NCBI GenBank assembly: GCA_022768245.1
Contig: JALEMR010000021.1
Coordinates: 1-64,000 of the forward strand
From: Oscillospiraceae bacterium
GTDB lineage: Bacteria; Bacillota; Clostridia; Oscillospirales; Ruminococcaceae
Length of the DNA: 64,000 bases
Direction: 5' to 3'
Shown here: positions 24,668 to 34,064 of the stretch, piece by piece
Position numbering within the stretch: the first letter of the stretch is position 1
How the letters are laid out: every line of letters begins with the position of its first letter
The notes under the pieces: model-generated
The model's input: only the letters and a program-made list of their open reading frames with translations
Told to the model about the DNA's origin: nothing
The model's database searches: none
Translations under genes and position numbers: made by a program

Positions 24668-27658
24668 ATGTCTGATTCTTCAAGCGGACTTTCAAGCACG
24701 ACCTCCGGCGGAAGGACTATGTTCTCGGGACTTATGTCCGGTCTCGATACCGAGAGTCTCGTAAAGGCGGCTACCGCCAACCTTAAAACATCTATAAATA
24801 CCAAAAAGCAGAGCCTTCAGAAGCTTACCTGGAAACAGGACGCTTACCGCGATGTTATAAGCAAGCTCTCCGATTTTCAGAGCAAGTATCTGGATATCCT
24901 GTCCACAACGTCTATCAGAGCCAATGCGGTAATGAACAAGTACGTCGCTGAGTCTACCAACGACAAGCTGCAGGTCACCGCTAAATCGGGTGCGACTCCC
25001 GCGACCTATGATATCACCTATTCTCAGAAGGCTACCGCTGCCGAGCTTAAGGGGACAAAGGCTTCCGAGGGCAGCATCTATCTCGACTTCTCCGCGGCGG
25101 ACGCGGGCAGCCATACCGTTGAGATAACCCTCGACGGAAGCACCAAAAAGGTCACCTTCAATGGCGGAGACAACGCTAAGCAGAATTTCCTCGACGCGGT
25201 AAACAGTACCTTCAAGGATTTTACCTCCACACGCTTCGCTTTTAAGGACGATGAGTCCAATACCGATACAACGGGAAAGCTTATCCTCAACACCGTTCCC
25301 GGCGATAAGGTGTCCCATAGTTTTGAGGCGGGCTACAGCTCCGCTATCGGTCTGAAAAACAACGGTTACAGCAGGATATCCACCAATGCTGTTCTCGGCG
25401 ATATCGACTTCTCCACCGCTCTGGACGGAGATAAGTTCGAGTTCACCATCAACGGCGTGGATTTCAGCTTCAGCAGCGAATCAAAGATAAGCGATATCAT
25501 CAATACCGTCAACAAGAGCAGCGCAGGCGTGACAATGTCCTTCAGCACACTGTCACAGTCCTTCGCGCTGTCATCAAGCAGCACAGGCGCAGGTCAGTCC
25601 GTTGAGATACTGCAGACAAAGGGCAACCTGATAAACTCGCTGTTCAACGTATCCGACGGCTCGGAAACGGGCGGAATCTCATGGGGCAGCAGCGTTTCGA
25701 AGGCGTTCACCGAGCAGATACCAAACGGTATGGGCTTCTCCTCCGTATTTGCGGGCGAGGACGGCTTCTCCGCGGATAAGACCATGTACATGACCGTTAA
25801 CGGTTATGACCTTAAGCTGGACCTTTCCGCTCTTACCGCAAGACAGGAGACCGAAAAGATAACCGTCAATATCGGCGGCGAGGATAAGACCATTGATGCT
25901 AAGGTCTCCAAGACTGCCGATACCAAGGAAAAGATATACTCCTATACCGATGAGAACGGCGACACATATTTCATCGGCAAGGATAAAAAGGTTGCGTTCA
26001 GCGTCGATTCCGACGGCAAGACCGTAAGGGACGCAGGCGGGAACGTTATCGACGATGAAACACAGTACAAGGATATCATGGCGGATTCGGGCTTTACCAA
26101 TTCTACAAAGGTGATGCACGAATTTACCGCCGATGAATATGCCGACGCTTATAACGAGGCTCTCAACAAGGCTGTCGCTTCCAACGAGAAGCTCAACAGC
26201 GAGGTCACTCTCGAAATAGCCGTGAAAAACGGCTATAACGCCGAGACTGACGGCACCGTCGATGAATATCTGGCGAATATGAGCGATGTCGACAGGGAAG
26301 TCTTTCAGCTTCAAAAGGCACAGCGTCTCGATGAGACCGCTCTCGACAGGTGGGGTCTGAAATTCATCAGTAAAGAGGTCACCGACGCTGAAAACAATAC
26401 CAATGCATATGTGGATCTCAATACCGGTGCCAATGCGTCGGTTTATATCAAGCGCGCCTCCGATTTCGGATTTACTCCCGAGAAGAACTACACCGAGAAG
26501 GCTGTGGACGATTCCTACGTTATCTCCGACAAGGCGCTCACCTTCCTTAATGCGGACGGAAGAAAGCTCACCGTTACAGGCACCGGCGCCAACGGCGAGG
26601 TCACTGTCGCTGACCTTACCTCCGTTACCGACGCAAACGGAAATGCGGTATTCAAATTCGACGAAAACGACGGCACCATCACCATTGCCGAGGGCAATAC
26701 CCTTACCTTTGCCGATTCCGATACAAGAACGTTCTTAAACGACGTTTTCGGAAAGACTACCGTTAAGGGCGTTTCAAGCGATTCCGCTCTGACCGTTTAC
26801 GGCACCAATGCACAGGTGACCATCAACGGAGTTACCCTCGAAAGCGCAGACAGTACCTTCACCGTGGACGGAACGACCTTTACCTTCAATAACGTTGCCG
26901 ACTTCGATGCGGAGCTTGAACCCGATTCCGCTATCACTGTTACCACCAAGAAGGATAACAGTGCTATCATGGAGACTGTAAAGAGCTTCATCAATGATTA
27001 CAATACCCTTATCAAGGACCTCTACAAGCAGGTACAGACTGCCCGTCCCAAGGACGGTTCCTCCTACTACGATCCTCTTACCGAGGAGCAGGAGGAGGAA
27101 ATGTCCGATACCGAGATCGAAAAGTGGAACGAAAAGGCTAAGGAGGGCTGGCTCTACAACGATGTCACCGTCAATAGGCTTATCAATAAGGTAAGAGGAG
27201 CAATGTCTACCTCCTTTAACGGAATGTCCCTTTACGATCTGGGCATCACTCTGAAAAAGGGCGATTATACCGATCCTACCTACGAGATCGACGACAGCAA
27301 GCTTGAAGCGGCTATCAACCGCTACGGCGACGATGTGACCAAGTTCTTCACAGACAGCGAAAACGGTCTGGCTAATAATCTCAACAATGCCATTGACGCT
27401 GCTATCAGCACAAAGTCTACCGACGGCGCGGGCAATAAGAAGGGCTACGGCTATCTGACAGCTCTTGTGGGCGTTAAGGATACAGTCTCCGAGACCAGGA
27501 ACCAGTATTACACCCAGATGCAGTCTGTTCAGAAGGTCATCGACACTCTGCAGGAAAGATATGAGGACGAACAGGAAAGATACTGGAGCAGGTTTACCAC
27601 GCTTGAAACGTATATTTCTAAAATGAGTATGCAGATGTCTTACTTTACTTCATATTGA
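24668..27658 (+). CDS. fliD: FliD, filament cap (long form)
   Basis: 996 residues, about twice the usual 450-550. The N-terminal cap domain is clear (FSGLMSGLDTESLVKAATAN, QKLTWKQDAYRDVISKLSDF) and so is the C-terminal domain (ETVKSFINDYNTLIKDLYKQ, LYDLGITLKKGDYTDPTYEI, and a final coiled coil). Extra sequence (about 390-790) includes a large acidic region with beta-strand repeats containing VTGTGANGEVTV and TVYGTNAQVTINGVTL. These surface insertions would be exposed at the filament tip. RBS GAAAGGAAG. Confidence 0.92.
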   Translation: MSDSSSGLSSTTSGGRTMFSGLMSGLDTESLVKAATANLKTSINTKKQSLQKLTWKQDAYRDVISKLSDFQSKYLDILSTTSIRANAVMNKYVAESTNDKLQVTAKSGATPATYDITYSQKATAAELKGTKASEGSIYLDFSAADAGSHTVEITLDGSTKKVTFNGGDNAKQNFLDAVNSTFKDFTSTRFAFKDDESNTDTTGKLILNTVPGDKVSHSFEAGYSSAIGLKNNGYSRISTNAVLGDIDFSTALDGDKFEFTINGVDFSFSSESKISDIINTVNKSSAGVTMSFSTLSQSFALSSSSTGAGQSVEILQTKGNLINSLFNVSDGSETGGISWGSSVSKAFTEQIPNGMGFSSVFAGEDGFSADKTMYMTVNGYDLKLDLSALTARQETEKITVNIGGEDKTIDAKVSKTADTKEKIYSYTDENGDTYFIGKDKKVAFSVDSDGKTVRDAGGNVIDDETQYKDIMADSGFTNSTKVMHEFTADEYADAYNEALNKAVASNEKLNSEVTLEIAVKNGYNAETDGTVDEYLANMSDVDREVFQLQKAQRLDETALDRWGLKFISKEVTDAENNTNAYVDLNTGANASVYIKRASDFGFTPEKNYTEKAVDDSYVISDKALTFLNADGRKLTVTGTGANGEVTVADLTSVTDANGNAVFKFDENDGTITIAEGNTLTFADSDTRTFLNDVFGKTTVKGVSSDSALTVYGTNAQVTINGVTLESADSTFTVDGTTFTFNNVADFDAELEPDSAITVTTKKDNSAIMETVKSFINDYNTLIKDLYKQVQTARPKDGSSYYDPLTEEQEEEMSDTEIEKWNEKAKEGWLYNDVTVNRLINKVRGAMSTSFNGMSLYDLGITLKKGDYTDPTYEIDDSKLEAAINRYGDDVTKFFTDSENGLANNLNNAIDAAISTKSTDGAGNKKGYGYLTALVGVKDTVSETRNQYYTQMQSVQKVIDTLQERYEDEQERYWSRFTTLETYISKMSMQMSYFTSY

Positions 27659-27683
27659 TGAGCTTACGAAAGGATAACTTATA

Positions 27684-28049
27684 ATGCAGAATCCTTATCA
27701 GAACTACATGCAGAAGGCGGGGGAGACTATGACTCCCGCCGAGCGCACGGCGGCGGTCTACGACAGATGCATTACCGAGCTCCAGAAGGCCGTGTATTAC
27801 ATAGATAACAATTCCATTCCCGAGGCTCATAAGTCTATTACAAAGGTGCAGGATATCATTGACTTTCTTGAAGGTCATCTTGTGGAGAAATATGAGATAT
27901 CCAACAGCTTTGCGGAGCTTTACAGCTTCTTGAGACAGGAGCTTCTCACCGCAAACATTAAAAAGGATACGGAAAAACTCAAGGAAATTATCCCGTATTT
28001 TCAAAATCTGAAAGATTCCTTTACCGAAATGAGTAAGAAAGGAATGTGA
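27684..28049 (+). CDS. fliS: FliS, flagellin export chaperone
   Basis: 121 residues. The start (QNPYQNYMQKAGETMTPAER) and LQKAVYYIDNNSIPEAHKSI are typical. It binds the flagellin C-terminus before export. It lies directly after fliD, the usual order. Confidence 0.92.
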   Translation: MQNPYQNYMQKAGETMTPAERTAAVYDRCITELQKAVYYIDNNSIPEAHKSITKVQDIIDFLEGHLVEKYEISNSFAELYSFLRQELLTANIKKDTEKLKEIIPYFQNLKDSFTEMSKKGM

Positions 28050-28053
28050 GCTT

Positions 28054-28524
28054 ATGGATAATAAGCTGTTAAGTCTTGCCGACAAGAAGATCGAGCAGAT
28101 GGAACATTTTAACGACATAACCTCAAAGATAATCTATGAGGACATCGACGGCGTGGGCGAGCTTATCGAAAACCGTCAGGAGATAATCACTGCGCTTGAC
28201 GGCATATCCGCCGAGATGCGGCAGTATGTCAGCGAACAGAGCATCGAGCGGCAGACCGCTATTAATAAGGTGCTCCAGTCCGAGGATATCAATAATCTTA
28301 CCGACGAGCTTATCGAGCTTCAGGGCAAGATAAAGATAATGACGGGTCTCCGCGAGGAGATAAAACGCAATGACAAGGCGGCTGTGGACAGGCTGAAAAT
28401 GCTCCGGGACGAGGCGTATGAGGGTCTGAAAAAATCCATGAAGAATAAGCAGACCATCAACTACTATGCTCCCAATTCGGGAGGAAATCTGTCCAACGGC
28501 AGCAAGCTGAATATCTCTAAATAA
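28054..28524 (+). CDS. Helical flagellar chaperone-like protein (FliT/FlgN-like)
   Basis: 156 residues, almost wholly helical with a coiled-coil pattern (about 5-125) and a short Asn/Ser/Gly tail. It starts four bases after fliS; the position of fliT in many Firmicutes. Family membership is inferred from position and helical form. Confidence 0.6.
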   Translation: MDNKLLSLADKKIEQMEHFNDITSKIIYEDIDGVGELIENRQEIITALDGISAEMRQYVSEQSIERQTAINKVLQSEDINNLTDELIELQGKIKIMTGLREEIKRNDKAAVDRLKMLRDEAYEGLKKSMKNKQTINYYAPNSGGNLSNGSKLNISK

Positions 28525-28563
28525 TTTGCGGGATATCGGAAATAATAAAAGCAATTATAAACG

Positions 28564-28609
28564 GCGGAAGGATTTTCAGCCTAAGGCGTGAAAATTCTCC
28601 CGCTTTTTC
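28564..28609 (+). terminator. Terminator of the flagellar operon
   Basis: GCGGaagGATTTTC pairs with GAAAATtctcCCGC around a 12-base loop, followed by TTTTT. It closes the ten-gene run from flgM. Confidence 0.75.
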
Positions 28610-28637
28610 ATTAATGATAAAATCGGAGAATCACTCA

Positions 28638-30494
28638 ATGACTAATAAGGAAAAAATCGAAAGCCTGCTGTTAAAGGTGAAAAATCCGTCGAGGTATATC
28701 GGCGGAGAGCTTAACAGCGTCGTTAAGGACAAATCAAAGGTGGACGTGCGGTTCGCGTTCTGCTTTCCCGATACCTATGATATCGGCATGTCTCACCTGG
28801 GCATGAAGATACTCTACTCCCTCAAAAACAGCCGCGATAATTACTGGTGCGAGAGGGTATTTTCACCCTCACCCGATTTTGAGGCGCTCATGCGGGAAAA
28901 CGGTTTGCTGCTGTACGGTCTGGAAAGTCTTGACCCTATAAATGAGTTCGACTTCGTGGGATTTACGCTCCAGTATGAGATGTGCTACACCACCGTGCTG
29001 AATATGCTTGATCTGGGCGGCATTCCCGTGTATTCCCGTGACAGGGACGAGAAATATCCGCTTGTCATGGCAGGAGGTCCCTGCGTCTGCAACCCCGAGC
29101 CTATGGCGGATATCTTCGACTTCGTTGTCCTCGGCGAGGGCGAGGAGGTCAACCTCGAAATAATGGACATCTACTGCGAGATGAAAAAGAACGGAAGCTA
29201 CTCCAAAAAGGCGTATCTTGAAAGGATAGCCCATGTGGAGGGCATATATGTGCCGTCCTTTTACGATGTCAGCTACAACGAGGACGGCACCGTTAAGGAA
29301 TATACTATAATAAACGAAAACGCTCCCGCAAAGGTGAAAAAGCGCATCGTTGCCGATATGGACAGGGCGTTCTATCCCGAGAAATTCGTGGTGCCTTTTT
29401 CCGAGATAGTCCATGACCGCGCCGTGGTGGAGGTCCTGCGTGGATGCATCCGTGGATGCAGATTCTGTCAGGCGGGATTTATCTATCGTCCGTTCAGGGA
29501 AAAATCTGCGGAGAATATCTGTCACAGCACGAAATGTTTATGCGAATCCACGGGCTATGAGGAAGTCTCGTTATCCTCGCTGTCCACAAGCGACCACGCC
29601 GATATCGACAATATCCTTGAAAAGCTCACCGAGTACACCGAGGGGGAGCATATCAACCTTGCGCTGCCCTCAATGAGAATAGACAAGTTCAGCGGCGATA
29701 TCATGGAGCAGCTTCAAAAGGTACGCAAAAGCGGGCTGACCTTTGCTCCCGAGGCAGGCACTCAGCGGCTGCGGGACGTTATCAACAAGAACATCACCGA
29801 GGAAAACGTCTTAAGCGCCTGCAAGCTGGCTTTCAGCGGCGGATATACTCAGGTGAAGCTGTACTTCATGCTGGGGCTCCCCGAGGAGACCGACGAGGAT
29901 ATCATCGGCATTGTAAAGCTTGCGGACAAGATAGCAGACTTATTCTATGCCAATCCCGACCGTCCCAAGGGCAAAAACGGACGGCTGACCATTTCCGTCA
30001 GCTGTGCAACGTTTATCCCCAAGCCCTTCACTCCCTTTGAGTTTGAGCCGAGGATAAGCGACGACGAGATTCGCCGCAGACAGGGTATCCTCATGGGAGC
30101 GGCTAAGGGGAAGAAATATCTGAACATAAGCTGTCATCACAGCAATGTCAGCACTCTTGAAGCTGTCCTCGCAAGGGGCGACAGACGGCTCTGCGATGTG
30201 ATATACAGTGCATGGAAGAAGGGCTGCAGGCTGGACGGCTGGGACGAGTATTTCCGCTATGACCTGTGGCAGGAGGCATTCCTTGAAAACGGCGCGGATA
30301 TGGACTTCTACGCCTGCCGCACCCGTCCCTATGACGAGGTGATGCCATGGGATCATCTGGATTATCTTGTGTCGAAGAGGTTCCTTATCAGGGAAAACCA
30401 AAAGGCGCACAATGCGCAGACTACCAAAAGCTGCCGCGAGCAGTGCGCGGGCTGCGGAGTGAATGTGGAAACGGGGCGTGAGTGTTTTGGATAA
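28638..30494 (+). CDS. B12-binding-type radical SAM protein (TIGR03960-like)
   Basis: 618 residues from ATG 28638, preferred over 28614 because CGGAG precedes it and the earlier codon sits in the terminator tail. The N-terminal part (about 30-200) resembles the cobalamin-binding fold of this family (RFAFCFPDTYDIGMSHLGMK, YPLVMAGGPCVCNPEPMADI). The radical SAM CxxxCxxC is in GCIRGCRFCQAGFI near 275. A Cys-rich end (CREQCAGCGVN) follows. The gene is paired with a DUF2344 protein, a conserved couple in Clostridia of unknown target; a tRNA or ribosome-associated modification has been suspected only from context. Confidence 0.85.
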   Translation: MTNKEKIESLLLKVKNPSRYIGGELNSVVKDKSKVDVRFAFCFPDTYDIGMSHLGMKILYSLKNSRDNYWCERVFSPSPDFEALMRENGLLLYGLESLDPINEFDFVGFTLQYEMCYTTVLNMLDLGGIPVYSRDRDEKYPLVMAGGPCVCNPEPMADIFDFVVLGEGEEVNLEIMDIYCEMKKNGSYSKKAYLERIAHVEGIYVPSFYDVSYNEDGTVKEYTIINENAPAKVKKRIVADMDRAFYPEKFVVPFSEIVHDRAVVEVLRGCIRGCRFCQAGFIYRPFREKSAENICHSTKCLCESTGYEEVSLSSLSTSDHADIDNILEKLTEYTEGEHINLALPSMRIDKFSGDIMEQLQKVRKSGLTFAPEAGTQRLRDVINKNITEENVLSACKLAFSGGYTQVKLYFMLGLPEETDEDIIGIVKLADKIADLFYANPDRPKGKNGRLTISVSCATFIPKPFTPFEFEPRISDDEIRRRQGILMGAAKGKKYLNISCHHSNVSTLEAVLARGDRRLCDVIYSAWKKGCRLDGWDEYFRYDLWQEAFLENGADMDFYACRTRPYDEVMPWDHLDYLVSKRFLIRENQKAHNAQTTKSCREQCAGCGVNVETGRECFG

Positions 30495-31137
30495 AAAGCA
30501 GGTAAGAGCGTCCTTTGTCAAGACGGGCAGGACGATATATATATCCCATCTGGACCTGCTGCGGACAATGCAGAGAGCGCTGAAAAGGGCGCATATCCCC
30601 GCATGGTACAGCGAGGGATATAATCCGAGGATATATTTAAGCTTTCCGCTGGCGCTGTCGGTGGGTATCGTCGGGAAGCACGAATTCATGGACTTTTACA
30701 TCACCGAAGAGATATCCTTTGAGGAAATAAAAGACCGCATGAACGGGGTGCTCCCCGAGGGACTGCATATCATTGAGGTGCACTCTCCCGTCAACGAGGC
30801 TAAGGACATATTCGGGGCGGAGTATGTGATAAAAATGAGCGGAAGGGACATAGCTGCGCATTTTGAGCAGTTTGTCTCCGCGGACAGGATAGACGTGAAA
30901 AAACACAGCAGGAAAAAGGGCGAGGTCATTCTCGACATCAAGCCGTACACCGAAATACTGTCAAAGGCTGTGAACGGCGATGAACTTACTGCGGAGATAC
31001 GCCTTCCTGCGGGGAATGAGCTGAATATCAATCCGTCCCTTTTCCTTGACGCATTCGCAGAAAGGTACGGCGAGCCCGAAAAAGTATATGTAGAACGCAC
31101 AAAAATACTCTGCGATATGGGTGTGGAATTTGTGTAA
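30463..31137 (+). CDS. DUF2344/TIGR03936 partner protein
   Basis: 224 residues if started at ATG 30463, overlapping the radical SAM gene; GTG 30478 or TTG 30487 are alternatives and the last gives a start closest to the family (MDKKQVRASFVKTGRTIYIS). Core phrases SHLDLLRTMQRALKRAHIP and GYNPRIYLSFPLALSVGI are typical. It is always met next to the radical SAM protein above, sometimes fused to it, so the two likely work as one enzyme. Confidence 0.85.
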   Translation: MWKRGVSVLDKKQVRASFVKTGRTIYISHLDLLRTMQRALKRAHIPAWYSEGYNPRIYLSFPLALSVGIVGKHEFMDFYITEEISFEEIKDRMNGVLPEGLHIIEVHSPVNEAKDIFGAEYVIKMSGRDIAAHFEQFVSADRIDVKKHSRKKGEVILDIKPYTEILSKAVNGDELTAEIRLPAGNELNINPSLFLDAFAERYGEPEKVYVERTKILCDMGVEFV

Positions 31138-31180
31138 ATAGGAGATATTTTTTGCACGAAAATAAAAACTGCAAAAACTC

Positions 31181-31209
31181 TTGAAATTTTGGGATAAATA
31201 TGTTATAAT
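31181..31209 (+). promoter_or_regulatory. rplS promoter
   Basis: TTGAAA (31181-31186), 17-base spacer, TATAAT (31204-31209). Confidence 0.75.
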
Positions 31210-31215
31210 GATTTA

Positions 31216-31371
31216 GCATTTAAGTTTCGTGGGGTGAAATCTGCCCTGCGGGTTTAATGCCTTTCCGAAGAGGAATGACATTAAAACAGACAGTCCGCTG
31301 CTCTGCCGTGACCGCTGTGAATCACAGGCTTAAAGGAGTAAGAATGTCTTAAAATTATGGAGGAAAACAGA
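31216..31371 (+). promoter_or_regulatory. Structured 5' leader of rplS (candidate L19 autoregulatory leader)
   Basis: About 150 bases between promoter and start codon. Pairings seen: TTTAATG with CATTAAA enclosing TTCC/GGAA (about 31253-31285), CCC/GGG (about 31243-31251), and CTGTG-AAT-CACAG (about 31315-31328). Firmicute rplS genes are known to have an L19-binding leader; this is a plausible but unverified member. Confidence 0.5.
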
Positions 31372-31716
31372 ATGGACGCATTAAAACTCATCAGCGACAG
31401 CAGCCTGAAGGCTAACGCACCCGAATTTGAGGTCGGCGATACCGTTAAGGTAAACGTAAGGATCAAGGAAGGCGAAAAGTACAGAATTCAGGCTTTCGAA
31501 GGCACCGTTATCGCTAAGAAGCACGGCGGCATCAGCGAGACATTTACCGTAAGAAGAGTTGCTCACGGCTGCGGAATCGAAAGAGTATTCCCTCTTCACT
31601 CTCCCGTTGTTGACAGCGTTGAGGTCATCAGACACGGTAAGGTTCGCCGCAGCAAGCTGTACTATGTAAGAAACAGAGTCGGCAAGGCTGCTAAGGTCAA
31701 GGAGCAGATCAAGTAA
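31372..31716 (+). CDS. rplS: 50S ribosomal protein L19
   Basis: 114 residues from ATG 31372; GGAGG lies nine bases upstream, so the earlier ATG at 31357 is part of the RBS. The sequence follows the family throughout (FEVGDTVKVNVRIKEGEKYR, GIERVFPLHSPVVDSVEV, KLYYVRNRVGKAAKVKE). L19 sits at the 30S-50S interface. It has a structured leader and is followed by signal peptidase. Confidence 0.97.
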   Translation: MDALKLISDSSLKANAPEFEVGDTVKVNVRIKEGEKYRIQAFEGTVIAKKHGGISETFTVRRVAHGCGIERVFPLHSPVVDSVEVIRHGKVRRSKLYYVRNRVGKAAKVKEQIK

Positions 31717-31747
31717 TTTACCGCTTATCGGCGGGCGCTTGATCGGA

Positions 31748-31839
31748 GTCTGCGTATCACCATATGCAGACATTAAGTGAAGCCCTTTAAGACTACAAAT
31801 CTAAACAGGCTTTAAAGGGACGTCTATCGTCCCTTTTTT
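31748..31839 (+). terminator. rplS terminator with overlapping alternative hairpin
   Basis: GGGACG-TCTAT-CGTCCC (31817-31833) plus six Ts is an intrinsic terminator. CCCTTTAA (31783-31790) can instead pair with TTAAAGGG (31812-31819), which takes up the first GGG of the terminator. A further hairpin GTCTGC/GCAGAC lies at 31748-31771. The arrangement resembles an attenuator before lepB. Confidence 0.65.
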
Positions 31840-31904
31840 GCTATAACGAGAAAACATGGTCGGTATGACAATAATAAATTTTCTTTATGAAAGGGAGTAT
31901 AGCC

Positions 31905-32531
31905 ATGGCAAAGTATGAGATCAACTACGAGGCACTGGACGAGGACGTCGAAAAGGAAAAGGGCAACCCCTATGCCGAACTCCTTGAATGGACCGAAACT
32001 ATCGTATTTGCGTTTTTCGTGGTCATTCTGCTGTTTACCTTCATCTTAAGGGAGGCGTTCGTTGACGGCGATTCCATGAACGATACTCTCTTCGACGGAG
32101 ATAAGCTTATCGTGTCCCACCTCTTCTACGAGCCCGCACAGGGTGATATCGTTATCATCAACAGCGGCAGCGGTTACATCTACGGCGAAAATAACGAGCT
32201 GGAGGCTATCCCCGGTCTTAACAAGCCTATCGTAAAGAGGATCGTCGCTATGGGCGGTCAGGAAGTCGATATCAACTTCGATACGGGCGAGGTATCCGTT
32301 GACGGCACTGTTCTTGACGAGCCCTACATAAAGGAACTTACGCAGATAGACGAGGGCGGACACACCTATCCCGTGACCGTTCCCGAGGGCTATGTGTTCG
32401 TAATGGGCGACAACCGCAACAACTCCACCGACAGCCGCAGCGCTCTCGTTGGATTTGTTCCCGAGGACGAGATACTCGGCAAGGTAGTGTTCAGATTCCT
32501 GCCTTTCTCGGGCTTCGGCAAGGTCGAATAA
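31905..32531 (+). CDS. lepB: Signal peptidase I
   Basis: 208 residues from ATG 31905 (RBS AAGGGAG). One N-terminal membrane helix (about 24-45, IVFAFFVVILLFTFILREAF), catalytic Ser in VDGDSMNDTL, and Lys in PIVKRIVAMGG. The C-terminal box GDNRNNSTDSR is complete. It removes signal peptides from exported proteins on the outer face of the membrane. It is followed by rbgA, rnhB and yraN in the common Firmicute order. Confidence 0.95.
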   Translation: MAKYEINYEALDEDVEKEKGNPYAELLEWTETIVFAFFVVILLFTFILREAFVDGDSMNDTLFDGDKLIVSHLFYEPAQGDIVIINSGSGYIYGENNELEAIPGLNKPIVKRIVAMGGQEVDINFDTGEVSVDGTVLDEPYIKELTQIDEGGHTYPVTVPEGYVFVMGDNRNNSTDSRSALVGFVPEDEILGKVVFRFLPFSGFGKVE

Positions 32532-32552
32532 TTTTTACGGAGAATAATATCT

Positions 32553-33416
32553 ATGATAGAAGCGCCTTCAATTCAGTGGTTTCCCGGTCATATGACCAAG
32601 ACAAAGCGGATGATAAAGGCTTCGCTGCCTTTGGTGGACGCGGTGGTCGAGGTCATCGACGCGAGGATCCCTGCGGCAAGCAGAAATCCTGACCTGTCCT
32701 CTCTTATCGAGGATAAGCCGCGGATAGTCCTGCTGAACAAGTCCGATTCCGCAGACGAAAAAGCCACCGAAAAATGGCTGAGATACTACAAAAATAACGG
32801 CATTCCCGCTCTTTCTGCGGACTGCCGCACAGGCAAGGGACTTAACAGATTTGAGCCCCTTGTCAACGAGGTCCTCGCTGACCTTATCAAGCGCAGCAAC
32901 GAGCGCGGCATGACGGGAAGAGTTCTCCACCTTATGGTGGTGGGCATACCTAACGCAGGCAAGTCCTCATTCATCAACCGCATGGCAGGCTCCAAAAAGG
33001 CCAAGGTCGAGGACAGACCCGGCGTCACCCGCGAAAAGCAGTGGGTGAAAATTGCGAAAAATATCGAGCTGCTGGATATGCCCGGCGTGCTCTGGCCTAA
33101 GTTCGAGGATAAGCTGGTGGGCGAAAAGCTGGCATTCACGGGCGCCGTCAAGGACGACGTGGTGGATATCGAAACTCTTGCCTGCCGTCTGCTTATGAAC
33201 CTTAACGTAAACTATCACGACAACTTAAAGGAACGCTACAAGAAGCTTTCCGATGACTTAAACGAGGACGGCTACGAGCTTCTCAAACAGGTGGGAATGA
33301 GCCGCGGCATGCTCATATCGGGCGGCGAGATAAACACCGAAAGAGCGGCGATAACCGTTCTGGACGAATTTCGAAGCGGCAAGCTCGGACGGATAACTCT
33401 GGAGCTTCCCGAGTAA
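32553..33416 (+). CDS. rbgA: Ribosome biogenesis GTPase A
   Basis: 287 residues. Circularly permuted GTPase: IQWFPGHMTKTKRMIKASLP start, G4 NKSD near 73, G1 GIPNAGKSSFINRMAG near 131, G3 DMPGVLWP near 175. It is needed for a late step of 50S assembly (uL16 entry) in Bacillus. Between lepB and rnhB. Confidence 0.95.
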   Translation: MIEAPSIQWFPGHMTKTKRMIKASLPLVDAVVEVIDARIPAASRNPDLSSLIEDKPRIVLLNKSDSADEKATEKWLRYYKNNGIPALSADCRTGKGLNRFEPLVNEVLADLIKRSNERGMTGRVLHLMVVGIPNAGKSSFINRMAGSKKAKVEDRPGVTREKQWVKIAKNIELLDMPGVLWPKFEDKLVGEKLAFTGAVKDDVVDIETLACRLLMNLNVNYHDNLKERYKKLSDDLNEDGYELLKQVGMSRGMLISGGEINTERAAITVLDEFRSGKLGRITLELPE

Positions 33417-33431
33417 AACGGAGGGCTTACT

Positions 33432-34064
33432 ATGGCGGCAAAAAATTCCGAGGAGAAGCTGGCTGCCGAAAAGGCACGCTTTTCCTTTGACAGCGAGATT
33501 CGCTCAAAATACGGCGTTTTCTGCGGTATCGACGAGGCGGGACGTGGTCCTCTTGCAGGGGATGTTTACGCTGCGGCGGTGATTCTTCCCGAGGGCGTAT
33601 TTATCGAGGGTATCAACGACAGCAAAAAGCTTTCCGAGAAAAAACGGGAACAGCTTTTTGACGAGATAACCGCAAAGGCTGCTGCATGGAGCGTGGGCAT
33701 CGCCACTGTACAGGAAATAGATGAGCTGAATATCCTCAACGCTGCGTTTCTTGCTATGAAGCGGGCTGTGGAGGGGCTTTCTGTAAAGCCCGAGTATTCC
33801 CTCGTGGACGGCAATAAAATGCCCGACGTGGGCGTGAAGGGCGAGTGTATCATCGGCGGCGACGGTGTATCCGCAAGCGTGGGCGCGGCTTCCATTATCG
33901 CCAAGGTCAGCCGTGACAGATACATGAAAAAAATCGCAGAGGAATACCCCGAGTACGGCTTCGACAAGCACAAGGGCTACGGCACCAAGCTCCACTATGA
34001 AAAAATAAAGGAACTGGGAGTGCTCCCCGTGCACAGGGTGACCTTCCTTAAGAAAATGCACTGA
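33432..34064 (+). CDS. rnhB: Ribonuclease HII
   Basis: 210 residues. Catalytic acidic motif GIDEAGRGPLAGDVYAAAVI, then SKKLSEKKRE, and VDGNK and the final Asp region SRDRYMKKI. It cuts RNA of RNA-DNA hybrids and misinserted ribonucleotides. Its stop overlaps the yraN start by one base (TGATG). Confidence 0.95.
   Translation: MAAKNSEEKLAAEKARFSFDSEIRSKYGVFCGIDEAGRGPLAGDVYAAAVILPEGVFIEGINDSKKLSEKKREQLFDEITAKAAAWSVGIATVQEIDELNILNAAFLAMKRAVEGLSVKPEYSLVDGNKMPDVGVKGECIIGGDGVSASVGAASIIAKVSRDRYMKKIAEEYPEYGFDKHKGYGTKLHYEKIKELGVLPVHRVTFLKKMH

Noticed and set aside
19273-28524. Flagellin gene expected near fliD/fliS
   Set aside because: No frame in the window has flagellin N- and C-terminal domains apart from FlgL, so flagellin must be encoded elsewhere.
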